Assembly (NCBI RefSeq): GCF_001612665.1
Contig: NZ_BDAX01000023.1
Span: forward strand, 62,001-126,000
Length of the DNA: 64,000 bases
Source of the DNA: Nocardia alba NBRC 108234
GTDB taxonomy: Bacteria > Actinomycetota > Actinomycetes > Mycobacteriales > Mycobacteriaceae
Reading direction: 5' to 3'
The position numbers and the translations under genes were made by a program. A model generated the notes under the pieces. That model saw nothing but the letters and a program-made list of their open reading frames with translations, was not told the origin of the DNA and ran no database searches. Below are positions 31,660 to 39,915 of this stretch, one piece after another (positions within the stretch are counted from its first letter, which is position 1; every line of letters begins with the position of its first letter).

Positions 31660-33351
31660 CTACTTGGTGAAGCCGATGTTGGTGTAGTCGGCCGAGGCGA
31701 GGCCGAAAGCGCCGTAGTTCGCCAGATTCGCGCGCACGCCGGTCGCCCCGGCGGACTGCACGATCGGCAGCGAGAAGCCCTCTTCGAAGATCATGCGGTC
31801 GGCCTTGTTGGCCAGCTCGATCGCCTTCTGCGGATCGAGTTCGGCGATGGTCTCCTCGATCAGCGCGTTGAGTTCGGGGGAACCGATTCTGCCGTAGTTG
31901 CTCAGGATGTTCGCCGGATCGTAGGCGTAGATCTGGGGCAGCGCGCCGAGTGGGAAAATGCTTTTCTGCCAGGCGAATTGAGCGAGATCGAAGTTACCGG
32001 GATCGATGACGCCGGTGAAGAAGTTGGTGCCGGGGTAGGTTTCGATGATCAGCTTGACCCCGATCTCCGCGAGGTTCTGCTGCACGATCGTCGCGGTCTG
32101 GATCTGAACATCGTTCTGAGCCATCGCGTCGCGGATCTCGAGCTTGCGGCCGTCCTTCTCCCGGACATCGCCGTTGAGTTTCCAGCCCAGCTCATCGAGC
32201 ATGCGGGCCGCCGCCGCGGGGTCGAACGCGACCGACTCGGCATTGTCCTCGAACCCGGTCTGCCCGACGAGGTACAGGTGGTTGTTCAATGGTTTCGGGT
32301 CGGTGACCAGGCCGTTCTGGATGGCCGTCGCGATCACCTGCCGATTGATGCCCTTGGAGATCGCGATCCGCAGTTTCGGATCCGACAGCAGGGCGCCGGG
32401 AGCGCCGTTGAAGGTGATGTGGGAGAACCGATTGGCCGGGGCGCGCCGCACCTGGATGCCGGGTGAATTCGTGGCGGTCTTGATCTCGTCGATGGTGCTC
32501 AGGTAGTCGACGGCGTCGAGTTCGTTGTTCTGTAGTGCGCTGAGCTGTGCGGACTGATCGAGGATGCTGTAGGTGACATTGGTGAGCTTGGGCGTCTCAC
32601 CCCACCATCTCGGGTTGCGGCTCAGGACGATCCGCTGCTGGGCGCGGTCGACCGTCGTGATCATGAACGGGCCCGCCGACAACGGCATGTCGTTGCGGTA
32701 CAGCTCGTCGAAAGCCTGCGGTGTCGCGGTGCTCTGCGCGGGATAGAGCGGGTTGAACAGACCCTTCCACTCCGCGTAGTGCTCGGCGAAGGTGACGATC
32801 GCCTGCCGGTCGTCGACCCCGCGTTCGACCTTGTCGACACTGCTGTAGGCCTGGGTCGCCGACACCTTGAAAGCGGGGTCGCGCCCGCTCAGCGCCGCGA
32901 CCTGGGACCGCAGATCGTTCCACGTGATCGGGGAACCGTCCGACCACACCGCCTTCGGGTTGATCGTGTAGGTGATCGTCTGCGGGTTGGTGTTGGTCAG
33001 CTCGACGGACGTGTAGTAGTTGGTGTCGGTCGTGAGATTTCCGGCGGCGTCGGAAGTGAGGGTGCCGGGAATCGTCCAGCCGACCACATCGTTGACGTAG
33101 CCGTCCGAATCGACGTGGCTGCTGTTGAACGTCGGCGGGAATCCGGGAATGGCCAACCGGAGATTGCCGCCTTCTTGCACGGCGTCGCGGTCCTGCGGAT
33201 TGATGTCGTTGATCGCGCCGATGGTGCTCGAACCCGCCTGCACGTCACTGTCGGACCCACAACCGCCCAGCACCAACGTCAAGGCGAGAACTGGTGCCGC
33301 GATGCGGAAACCGGCCAGGCGTAAGCGCCCGGAGTCAGTAACTGTGGTCAT
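31660..33351 (-). CDS. Peptide ABC transporter substrate-binding lipoprotein (second copy)
   Basis: A 563-residue extracytoplasmic solute receptor of the SBP_bac_5 (DppA/OppA) family. The signal ends in the lipobox LVLGGC. EGGNLRLA, NPKAVWSDGSPITWNDL and the C-terminal FTK are shared with the neighbouring paralogue at 33348. It should bind oligopeptides or similar ligands at the outer membrane face and deliver them to the permeases encoded upstream. Its ATG overlaps the stop of the first copy by 4 bp. Confidence 0.9.
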   Translation of the reverse strand: MTTVTDSGRLRLAGFRIAAPVLALTLVLGGCGSDSDVQAGSSTIGAINDINPQDRDAVQEGGNLRLAIPGFPPTFNSSHVDSDGYVNDVVGWTIPGTLTSDAAGNLTTDTNYYTSVELTNTNPQTITYTINPKAVWSDGSPITWNDLRSQVAALSGRDPAFKVSATQAYSSVDKVERGVDDRQAIVTFAEHYAEWKGLFNPLYPAQSTATPQAFDELYRNDMPLSAGPFMITTVDRAQQRIVLSRNPRWWGETPKLTNVTYSILDQSAQLSALQNNELDAVDYLSTIDEIKTATNSPGIQVRRAPANRFSHITFNGAPGALLSDPKLRIAISKGINRQVIATAIQNGLVTDPKPLNNHLYLVGQTGFEDNAESVAFDPAAAARMLDELGWKLNGDVREKDGRKLEIRDAMAQNDVQIQTATIVQQNLAEIGVKLIIETYPGTNFFTGVIDPGNFDLAQFAWQKSIFPLGALPQIYAYDPANILSNYGRIGSPELNALIEETIAELDPQKAIELANKADRMIFEEGFSLPIVQSAGATGVRANLANYGAFGLASADYTNIGFTK

Positions 33352-35042
33352 TTCGTGAATCCGATCTTGGTGTAGTCGTAGGTGGCCAGCCCGGGGGAGC
33401 CGATATTGGCGAGGGTGGTGCGGGCGCCGAAGCTGCCGTCGGACTGCATCAGGGGCAGGGAGTGGCCTTCTTCGAAGACCGCGCGGTCGACCTGGTTCGC
33501 CAGCTCGATGGATTTCTGTGGGTCCAGTTCGGTGAGGGTCCGTTCGATGAGCGCGTTGAGTTCGGGGGAGCCGATGCGGCCGTAGTTGGCCTGGAGGTCG
33601 GTGGGGTCGTAGTAGTAGACCTGGCGAATGCTGCTCAGCGGGAAGGGATCGCCCTCGTAGATGTACTGGGCGGCGTCGAAGTCGCCCGGCTGGATGACAT
33701 CGGTGAACAGCCCGGCGGCGGGCTTGGTGTCGATGTTGAGCTGCACGCCGATGGCGGCCAGGTTCTGCTGGATGATCTGCGCGATCTGCACCCAGGTGGG
33801 GTCGTTGTACATGACGTCGCGGATGACCAGTTTCCGGCCGTCCTTTTCGCGCACCTCGCCGTTGAGTTTCCAGCCGAGTGCGTCGAGTTGCGCGGCCGCG
33901 GCGGCGGGGTCGAAGCCGAGACTGTTGTCCTGGTAGCCCTTCTGGCCCTGGAGGAAAACGTGGTTGTTGAGCGGTTTCGGGTTCTCGACCAACCCGTATT
34001 GCATCGCGTTGACGATCCCCTGGCGGTCGATCGCTTTCGAGATGGCTACGCGCACACCCTCTTCGGCCAGAATCGAGCCGGGTGCGCCGTTGAAGGTAAG
34101 GTGGCGCCAGCGATTGCCGGGAGCGCGGCGCACCACGAGCCCCTCGGTGCCGCGCACCGTCTTCACATCATCGAGGGTGGTCAGGCGAATGAGGTCGATC
34201 TCGTTGTTCTGCAACGCCTGGACCCACGCCGTCGAGTCGAGCACGCTGTAGGTGATGGTGTCGAGAACGGGTCTGTCGCCCCACCATTTAGGGTTGCGGC
34301 CGAGGGTGATCCGGCCCTGGCCACGGTCGGTGGCGCTGACGATGAACGGGCCCGCGGTGAGCGTGATCGCATCCGCGAGGCCGGTATTGAAGGCCTCGGG
34401 CGTGCTGGTCACCGACTTCGGATAGAGGGCGGAGTTGCCGGCGAACTGGCCGCGCCAGTCGGCGTAGGGCTTGCTGAAGGTGAGGACGGCCTGCTGGTCG
34501 TCGGCGCCGCGCTCCACCTTGTCGACGAATTCGAAACCGTTGGTGATCGCGATCAGATAGCTCTTGTCGCGTCCGCTCAGCGCGTGCGCCTGGGCGGCCA
34601 GATCCTCCCAGGTGATCGGCGAACCGTCCGACCAGACCGCCTTCGGATTGATCGAATACGTCACCCGCATCGGATCGGTGCTGGTGAGCTGGATATCGGT
34701 GAAGAAATCGGTGTCGACGCTGAGCTGGCCCGCCGCGTCGATCTCGTACGATCGCGGCAGCATCGCGCGCACGATATTGCCGATCTCGCCGTTGTTGCCG
34801 TCGTTGGACAGGGTGTTCCAGTTGGCGGGGTAAGCGGTGGTCGCCAAGCGCAGATTGCCGCCCTCGCGCAGTTCGTCAACGCTCTTGGGGTTGATGTCGC
34901 TGGTCGACCCGATCTCATCGCTCAACCCGGCTGCCGACTCGTCGCCGCCCCCACAGCCCGCCAATATCATCCCGGCGGCCACCACCACGGCCGCACAGCG
35001 CAGGCGGGCAGTGCGGGCTGCTCGCATTCGTCGGGTTCTCAT
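33348..35042 (-). CDS. Peptide ABC transporter substrate-binding lipoprotein (first copy)
   Basis: A 564-residue SBP_bac_5 family receptor with a basic N-terminus (RTRRMRAART) and lipobox MILAGC. The body carries EGGNLRLAT, NPKAVWSDGSPITWEDL, LNNHVFLQGQ and the C-terminal TKIGFTK. Together with the downstream copy it is evidently a tandem duplication that has diverged. ATG 35042 has AAGGAGG at close to ideal spacing; the open frame continues far upstream through the ATPase gene, but nothing supports that extension. It follows the ATPase gene by 23 bp. Confidence 0.9.
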   Translation of the reverse strand: MRTRRMRAARTARLRCAAVVVAAGMILAGCGGGDESAAGLSDEIGSTSDINPKSVDELREGGNLRLATTAYPANWNTLSNDGNNGEIGNIVRAMLPRSYEIDAAGQLSVDTDFFTDIQLTSTDPMRVTYSINPKAVWSDGSPITWEDLAAQAHALSGRDKSYLIAITNGFEFVDKVERGADDQQAVLTFSKPYADWRGQFAGNSALYPKSVTSTPEAFNTGLADAITLTAGPFIVSATDRGQGRITLGRNPKWWGDRPVLDTITYSVLDSTAWVQALQNNEIDLIRLTTLDDVKTVRGTEGLVVRRAPGNRWRHLTFNGAPGSILAEEGVRVAISKAIDRQGIVNAMQYGLVENPKPLNNHVFLQGQKGYQDNSLGFDPAAAAAQLDALGWKLNGEVREKDGRKLVIRDVMYNDPTWVQIAQIIQQNLAAIGVQLNIDTKPAAGLFTDVIQPGDFDAAQYIYEGDPFPLSSIRQVYYYDPTDLQANYGRIGSPELNALIERTLTELDPQKSIELANQVDRAVFEEGHSLPLMQSDGSFGARTTLANIGSPGLATYDYTKIGFTK

Positions 35043-35065
35043 GGCGCCTCCTTGACGGGCTCTGT

Positions 35066-36910
35066 TCAGCCGCTGACGACGGGTTCCGGGACGGCCGCGA
35101 TGAGCGAGCGCGTGTACTCGTGCTGAGGATCGGCGAAAATCCGCTCGGCCGGGCCCGATTCGACGATCTTGCCCCGCAACATCACCGCGATGTGGTGGGC
35201 GAGGTTGCGCACCACCGACAGGTCGTGGGAGACGAACAGGTAGGACAATCCGTGCTCGGCCTGGAGATCGCGCAGCAGATTGAGGACGCCGGCCTGGATC
35301 GACACATCCAGTGAAGAGACGGGTTCGTCGAGGACCAGCAGCTGGGTGTCCAGGGCCAGCGCGCGGGCGATGCTGATGCGCTGTTTCTGGCCGCCGGAGA
35401 AATCCGAGGGGTAGCGATCGGCGTGCTCGGGACGTAACCCGACCTGGCGCAACAACTCCGGCACCCGCCGGTTCACCTCGTCGCGGGACCGGCCGTCGAT
35501 GCGCAGTGGTTCGGCGAGGACGTCGAAGATCGGCAGGCGCGGGTCGAGCGAGGAGCTGGGGTCCTGGAAGACGATCTGCATCTTGCGGCGGATCTCGCGG
35601 GTGCGCGCCTTGGTGAGGGTGGCGACGTCGTTGCCGAGTACCTCGATGCTGCCCGACTGCGGCCGCGCCAGGTCCATGATCTGCGACAGGGTGGTCGACT
35701 TGCCCGAACCGGATTCGCCGACCAGCGCCAGGGTGCGGCCCGCGCGAACGGAGAAACTGATGCCGTCGACCGCGCGGACCTCGCCGGTACGGCGGCGCAG
35801 CAGCACGCCGGAGGTGAGGGGGAAGGTTTTCACCAGGTCGGTGACGCGCAGGACCACGTTGTCGTCGGTGCGGTCGGGATGGGCTGGAGTGGGGATCTCC
35901 TCGCGGTAGGCCTCGAAGAGCTGGTGTGTGCCGACCTCGGCGGTGCGAATGCAGGCGACCGCGTGACCGGGGCTCACCTTCTCCAACGGGGGTTCGGCGG
36001 CGGTGCAGTCGCCGATCGAGACCGGGCACCGTGGCGCGAACGAGCAACCCGGCGGCAGGGCGTGCATGGCCGGTGGCGCGCCGAGGATCGGGATCAGCGG
36101 AGTGCGCGGCGGGCCGTCCATGCGCGGGATGGAACCGAGCAGACCGACGGTGTACGGCATGCGCGGCGCGGCGAAAAGCCCCGTGACCGGCGCGGTTTCG
36201 ACCATCTTGCCCGCGTACATCACCGCGACCCGGTCGGCGACGGTGGCCGCGATGCCCATATCGTGGGTGATCATGATGACGCCCGCGCCGGTGATATCGC
36301 GCGCCTGACGCAACAGCGCGAGGATCTGGGCCTGCACCGTCACGTCGAGCGCGGTGGTCGGTTCGTCGCAGATGATCAGGGCGGGATCGTTGGCGATGGC
36401 CATGGCGATCACCACCCGCTGGCGCATCCCGCCGGAGAACTCGTGCGGGAAGGCCCTCGCGCGGGCCCTCGCGTCGGTGATACCGACGAGTTCCAGCAGC
36501 TCGATCGCCCGTTCCCCGGCATCCTTGCGGCTCATCTTGCCGTGCGCGAGTAGGGCTTCCGCGATCTGGTCACCGACCCGATACACCGGGGTGAGCGCGG
36601 AGAGCGGGTCCTGGAAGACCATGCTGATCGAGGAACCGCGCAGCTTCGACATCTGCTTGTCGCCCAGTCCGAGCAGTTCGCGACCGCGCAGGCGCACCGA
36701 TCCCTGCACCCGCGCCTGGTCCGGCAGCAGCCCGATCACCGCCAGCGAGGACACCGACTTGCCCGAACCGGACTCGCCGACGATGGCGAGCACCTCGCCG
36801 TCGGCGACCGTGTAGTTCACCCCGCGCACCGCCTCGACGCGGCCTTCCTCGCTGGGGAAGGAGACCCGCAGGTCGGTGACCTCGAGCAGGGGTGCGGTCG
36901 ACGCGGTCAT
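35066..36910 (-). CDS. Peptide ABC transporter ATPase, two nucleotide-binding domains fused
   Basis: A 614-residue protein equal to DppD and DppF in one chain. Each half has Walker A GESGSGKS, an ABC signature (FSGGMRQR in the first, FSGGQKQR in the second) and Walker B (LIICDEPTTALD and LLVLDEPVSSLD). After the first NBD comes the oligopeptide-transporter C-terminal extension with Cys (PGCSFAPRCP, AVACIR) that may hold an Fe-S cluster, as in OppD-like proteins. It powers uptake through the permeases encoded just upstream. The ATG overlaps the permease stop (36907-36910). Confidence 0.93.
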   Translation of the reverse strand: MTASTAPLLEVTDLRVSFPSEEGRVEAVRGVNYTVADGEVLAIVGESGSGKSVSSLAVIGLLPDQARVQGSVRLRGRELLGLGDKQMSKLRGSSISMVFQDPLSALTPVYRVGDQIAEALLAHGKMSRKDAGERAIELLELVGITDARARARAFPHEFSGGMRQRVVIAMAIANDPALIICDEPTTALDVTVQAQILALLRQARDITGAGVIMITHDMGIAATVADRVAVMYAGKMVETAPVTGLFAAPRMPYTVGLLGSIPRMDGPPRTPLIPILGAPPAMHALPPGCSFAPRCPVSIGDCTAAEPPLEKVSPGHAVACIRTAEVGTHQLFEAYREEIPTPAHPDRTDDNVVLRVTDLVKTFPLTSGVLLRRRTGEVRAVDGISFSVRAGRTLALVGESGSGKSTTLSQIMDLARPQSGSIEVLGNDVATLTKARTREIRRKMQIVFQDPSSSLDPRLPIFDVLAEPLRIDGRSRDEVNRRVPELLRQVGLRPEHADRYPSDFSGGQKQRISIARALALDTQLLVLDEPVSSLDVSIQAGVLNLLRDLQAEHGLSYLFVSHDLSVVRNLAHHIAVMLRGKIVESGPAERIFADPQHEYTRSLIAAVPEPVVSG

Positions 36911-37875
36911 CGCTGCTCGGCTTTCTTCAGCTCCACCTGCGCCTGGTCCTTGTGCTCGGCTGATTCCTTGCGTGACTTGCGAGCGCCCCGCGCGCCGGGG
37001 TCGAACGCGTCACGCAGACCGTCGCCGACCAGGTTGGCGGACAACACGATCGCGATCAACAGGCCACCGGCGAACAGGAACAACCACGGGTAGGTGAGCG
37101 CGGATTTGGTGCCCGCCGCGATCAGCGAACCCAGCGACACATCCGGCGGCTGCACACCGAAACCGAGGAAGCTCAAACCTGTTTCGGCGCTGATCGCCGC
37201 ACCGACCGCCAGCGTGGTGTCGATGATCAGGATCGAGGCGATGTTCGGGATGATGTGGCTGAGGATCACCGTGCGGGTCGGCGCGCCCATGTACCGTGCG
37301 GCGCGGACGAATTCGCGGTCACGCAAACTGAGGGTGAGGCCGCGGATGATGCGGGCCGCGATCATCCAGCCGAACACGCTCAGCAGCACGATCAGGATCG
37401 CGATCGACCCGGAACCCTTGGTGCGCGGCGCGAACAGCGCGATGATGATGAAGCTCGGGACCACCAGCAGCAGATCGACGAACCACATGATCGCGCGGTC
37501 GGTCCAGCCGCCGAGCAGCCCGGCCACCGCGCCCGCCGTCGCGGCGATGACGCTGGAGCAGATCGCCACGCAGAACCCGATGATCAGCGACTTCTGCAGA
37601 CCGCGCATGGTCTGGGCGAGGACGTCCTGACCGATCTGAGTGGTCCCGAACGGGTGCTCGAGGCTCGGCGGTTTCAGCAGCGCCTTGTAGTCCATCTGCT
37701 GGTAGTCCCACGGCAGCAGCGGCGGAAGCGCGAAACTGGCCACGAACATCAGCACCAGGATCACCGCGCCGACCACGGCGGGCTTGTTGCGCAGGAAGCG
37801 TCGCCACACCAGTTTGCGGCGACCGGCCGCCGCGATCTCGGGCGCGCCGACGGCGATGAGTTCGGTTTCGGTCAT
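36907..37875 (-). CDS. Peptide ABC transporter permease (DppC-like)
   Basis: A 322-residue inner-membrane permease with an N-terminal anchor (RRFLRNKPAVVGAVILVLMF in parts: RNKPAVVGA, ILVLMF), the FGTTQIGQDVLAQ block usual for DppC/OppC, and five further segments. The coupling-loop EAA motif reads VRAARYMGAPTRTVILSHIIPN. The C-terminal tail of about 30 residues is highly charged and unusually long. ATG 37875 overlaps the stop of the preceding permease gene by 4 bp. A longer upstream frame exists but lies within that gene. Confidence 0.92.
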   Translation of the reverse strand: MTETELIAVGAPEIAAAGRRKLVWRRFLRNKPAVVGAVILVLMFVASFALPPLLPWDYQQMDYKALLKPPSLEHPFGTTQIGQDVLAQTMRGLQKSLIIGFCVAICSSVIAATAGAVAGLLGGWTDRAIMWFVDLLLVVPSFIIIALFAPRTKGSGSIAILIVLLSVFGWMIAARIIRGLTLSLRDREFVRAARYMGAPTRTVILSHIIPNIASILIIDTTLAVGAAISAETGLSFLGFGVQPPDVSLGSLIAAGTKSALTYPWLFLFAGGLLIAIVLSANLVGDGLRDAFDPGARGARKSRKESAEHKDQAQVELKKAEQR

Positions 37876-38849
37876 GAGACACGCACCCTCGGGTCGAGCA
37901 GGGCGAGGACGACATCGGAGAGCAACCCCGACACCAGCACCACCAGGCCCGCGAACGCCGTCACTGTCACCACCACGTACAGGTCCTGGGCATTGATCGA
38001 GTCGACCAGCCATTCGCCGACACCGTGCCAGCCGAAGATCTTCTCGACGAACGTGGCGCCGGTGATCAGCGCACCGAGACTGTAGGCGAACAGCGTCGCC
38101 ATCGGGATCAGCGCGGTGCGCAGGCCGTGTTTGTAGAGCGCGTGATTGCGGGTCAGGCCTTTGGCTCTGGCTGTTCGGATGAAATCGCTGCCGAGCACAT
38201 CGAGCATGGCGTTGCGCTGGTAGCGGCTGTAGCCCGCCATGGCGCCGAGCGCCAGCGCCAAGGTGGGCAGCACCAAATGCTGTGCGCGGTCGAGTATCTG
38301 GTTTCCGAACCCGTCGACCTGCGTGGCGGAGGTTTCGCCGGTGTAGAGGAAGATCTGCGTCCCGGCCATCGTATTGATCTGCAGGGCACCGTATTTCAGC
38401 AGCGTCGCCAGCAAGAAGATCGGCGTCGAGATGATCAGCAGGGACAGCACCGTCGTGAAATAGTCACTGAACCTGTACTGGCGGATCGCGCCCGCCGCAC
38501 CGATCAGCACGCCGAGTACGGTGCCGATCACCGAACCCAGAATCAGCAGCCGCAGACTCACCGCCACCCGCCTGCCCAATTCCTCGCTCACCGGCTGCCC
38601 GGCCAGGGTGGTCCCGAAATCCCCTTGCACGACGCCGCCGAGCCAGGTGAGATAGCGCTGTGGGATCGGCTCGTCGAGATGCAACTGGTCGGCCTTCGCG
38701 TCGATCACCGACTGCGGTGGGCGCGGGTTGCGTTGTTCCAGACTCTCGAGCGGGTTGAATGTGAGTGATGCGAGGCTGAAAGTCAGGAATGATGCCAGCA
38801 GAAGGAGCACAACGTAGTTGAGTGTGCGCCGCAACAGGAAGCCGGTCAT
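37872..38849 (-). CDS. Peptide ABC transporter permease (DppB-like)
   Basis: A 325-residue permease that starts the operon. The N-terminus MTGFLLRRTLNYVVLLLL gives the first membrane helix; LGLDEP-type positioning appears as LHLDEPIPQRY, GDFGTTL follows, and the EAA loop is RTARAKGLTRNHALYKHG. With the DppC-like protein it forms the membrane channel. The 86-bp gap to the divergent HAD gene carries a perfect 7-3-7 palindrome and a TATGAT -10 box, so the whole six-gene operon is probably regulated there. Confidence 0.92.
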   Translation of the reverse strand: MTGFLLRRTLNYVVLLLLASFLTFSLASLTFNPLESLEQRNPRPPQSVIDAKADQLHLDEPIPQRYLTWLGGVVQGDFGTTLAGQPVSEELGRRVAVSLRLLILGSVIGTVLGVLIGAAGAIRQYRFSDYFTTVLSLLIISTPIFLLATLLKYGALQINTMAGTQIFLYTGETSATQVDGFGNQILDRAQHLVLPTLALALGAMAGYSRYQRNAMLDVLGSDFIRTARAKGLTRNHALYKHGLRTALIPMATLFAYSLGALITGATFVEKIFGWHGVGEWLVDSINAQDLYVVVTVTAFAGLVVLVSGLLSDVVLALLDPRVRVS

Positions 38850-38868
38850 CAGTCCCCTCTGGATCGGT

Positions 38869-38887
38869 TGATCAGGCCCTGATCATA
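38869..38887 (-). promoter_or_regulatory. Operator-like palindrome and -10 box of the peptide transporter operon
   Basis: TGATCAG-GCC-CTGATCA (38869-38885) is a perfect 7-3-7 inverted repeat 20 bp upstream of the DppB-like ATG. On the minus strand TATGAT (complement of 38882-38887) overlaps its distal arm and would serve as the -10 box. A repressor bound here would block transcription start. The regulator is unknown. Confidence 0.55.
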
Positions 38888-38935
38888 GGGACAGTCCGGC
38901 GTCCCCGTGTGGCGACGTGCGGCAGGATAGATGGG

Positions 38936-39763
38936 ATGACGCACCTGCACCCGAAACCGATGCTGGTGGCCAGCGACGTCGACGGCACCCTGATCGACCA
39001 CTCCGACAAGATCTCGGCACGCACCAAGGCCGCCGTCGGGGCCCTCGTCGCCGACGGCGCCACCTTCGTGCTCGCCACCGGTCGCCCGCCGCGCTGGATC
39101 GACCCGGTCGTCAGCGAACTCGGGTACGCACCGCTGGCCATCTGCGGAAACGGCGCGGTGATCTACGACAGCGCCACCGATCGGGTGCTGTCGAGCCACA
39201 CCCTCGATGTCGAGACCCTGAGCTGGCTGGCCGAAGTCGCCGAGCACGCGCTACCCGGTTGCGGCCTGGCGACCGAGCGGGTCGGAGCCAGCGCGCACGA
39301 CGCCGTGACGCAGCAGTTCGTCAGCTCGCCGACCTACGAACACGCCTGGCTCAACCCCGACGACACCGTCGTCTCGCACGCCGAGGTCATCGACTCCCCC
39401 GCGATCAAGATGCTCATCCGGCTCAGTTCGGCCCGCAGTTCCGACATGCGCGCGGTCCTGGCTCCGCTCATCGGCGATCGCGCCGAGATCACCTACTCCA
39501 CCGAGAACGGGCTGATCGAGTTGGCGGTGCCGCGGGTGACGAAGGCATCCGGGCTGGCCGAGGTCGCGCGCCGGATCGGCGCCGAACACTCGTCGATCGT
39601 GGCCTTCGGCGATATGCCCAACGATGTACCGATGCTGTCGATGGCGGGACACGGCGTCGCGATGGGAAACGCGCATCCGGAGGCCAGGGCGGCGGCCGAC
39701 GAGGTGACCGGCAGCAATATCGACCACGGTGTAGCGATGGTCCTGGAACGTTGGTGGAGCTGA
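38936..39763 (+). CDS. Cof-type HAD superfamily phosphatase
   Basis: A 275-residue hydrolase. Motif I is DVDGTLID (nucleophile Asp within the first 20 residues), motif II is FVLATGRPP, the Lys of motif III is in AIKMLIRL or near KASGL, and motif IV is FGDMPNDVPML. The cap domain in the middle is that of the Cof/class IIB group, acting on sugar phosphates or nucleotide-linked phosphates. It matches Rv3813c in position and strand. ATG 38936 is chosen; no ribosome-binding site is seen and GGATAG lies just upstream, so a leaderless start is possible. Confidence 0.88.
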   Translation: MTHLHPKPMLVASDVDGTLIDHSDKISARTKAAVGALVADGATFVLATGRPPRWIDPVVSELGYAPLAICGNGAVIYDSATDRVLSSHTLDVETLSWLAEVAEHALPGCGLATERVGASAHDAVTQQFVSSPTYEHAWLNPDDTVVSHAEVIDSPAIKMLIRLSSARSSDMRAVLAPLIGDRAEITYSTENGLIELAVPRVTKASGLAEVARRIGAEHSSIVAFGDMPNDVPMLSMAGHGVAMGNAHPEARAAADEVTGSNIDHGVAMVLERWWS

Positions 39764-39815
39764 CCAGCGCTCCGTGAACTCCGAGTACCTGAGCGCCTTT
39801 CTGTAAGTCTCTTCA

Positions 39816-39832
39816 GGGCCCCGAAGGGCCCC
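39816..39832 (+). terminator. Short GC hairpin after the HAD gene
   Basis: Two copies of GGGCCCC separated by GAA can fold with GGGCCC as stem and CGAA as loop. It lies 53 bp after the HAD stop. No T-run follows, so termination is plausible but not certain. Confidence 0.4.
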
Positions 39833-39858
39833 GCTCGAGCGCGCCAGCGCTCCAATAA

Positions 39859-39898
39859 AACAGCCGGTGCCCCTCACTCGGAGGGCGCACCGGCTGTT
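39859..39898 (-). terminator. Terminator of the amidase gene
   Basis: AACAGCCGGTGC (39859-39870) pairs with GCACCGGCTGTT (39887-39898), and an inner CCCTC/GAGGG stem closes on a five-base loop. Read on the minus strand the stem ends in GGCTGTTTTATT, a U-rich tail. It lies 17 bp beyond the amidase stop codon. Confidence 0.9.
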
Positions 39899-39915
39899 CT
39901 TCGCCGTGACCGGGA

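Noticed and set aside
30961..35126. Two long plus-strand frames opposite the substrate-binding protein genes (30961-32466, 33462-35126)
   Set aside because: Both are antisense to clear SBP_bac_5 genes and share no family features.
35043..36047. N-terminal extension of the first substrate-binding protein through the ATPase gene
   Set aside because: The extension is Arg-rich shadow sequence in another frame of the ATPase gene; ATG 35042 with a good ribosome-binding site gives a proper signal peptide and lipobox.
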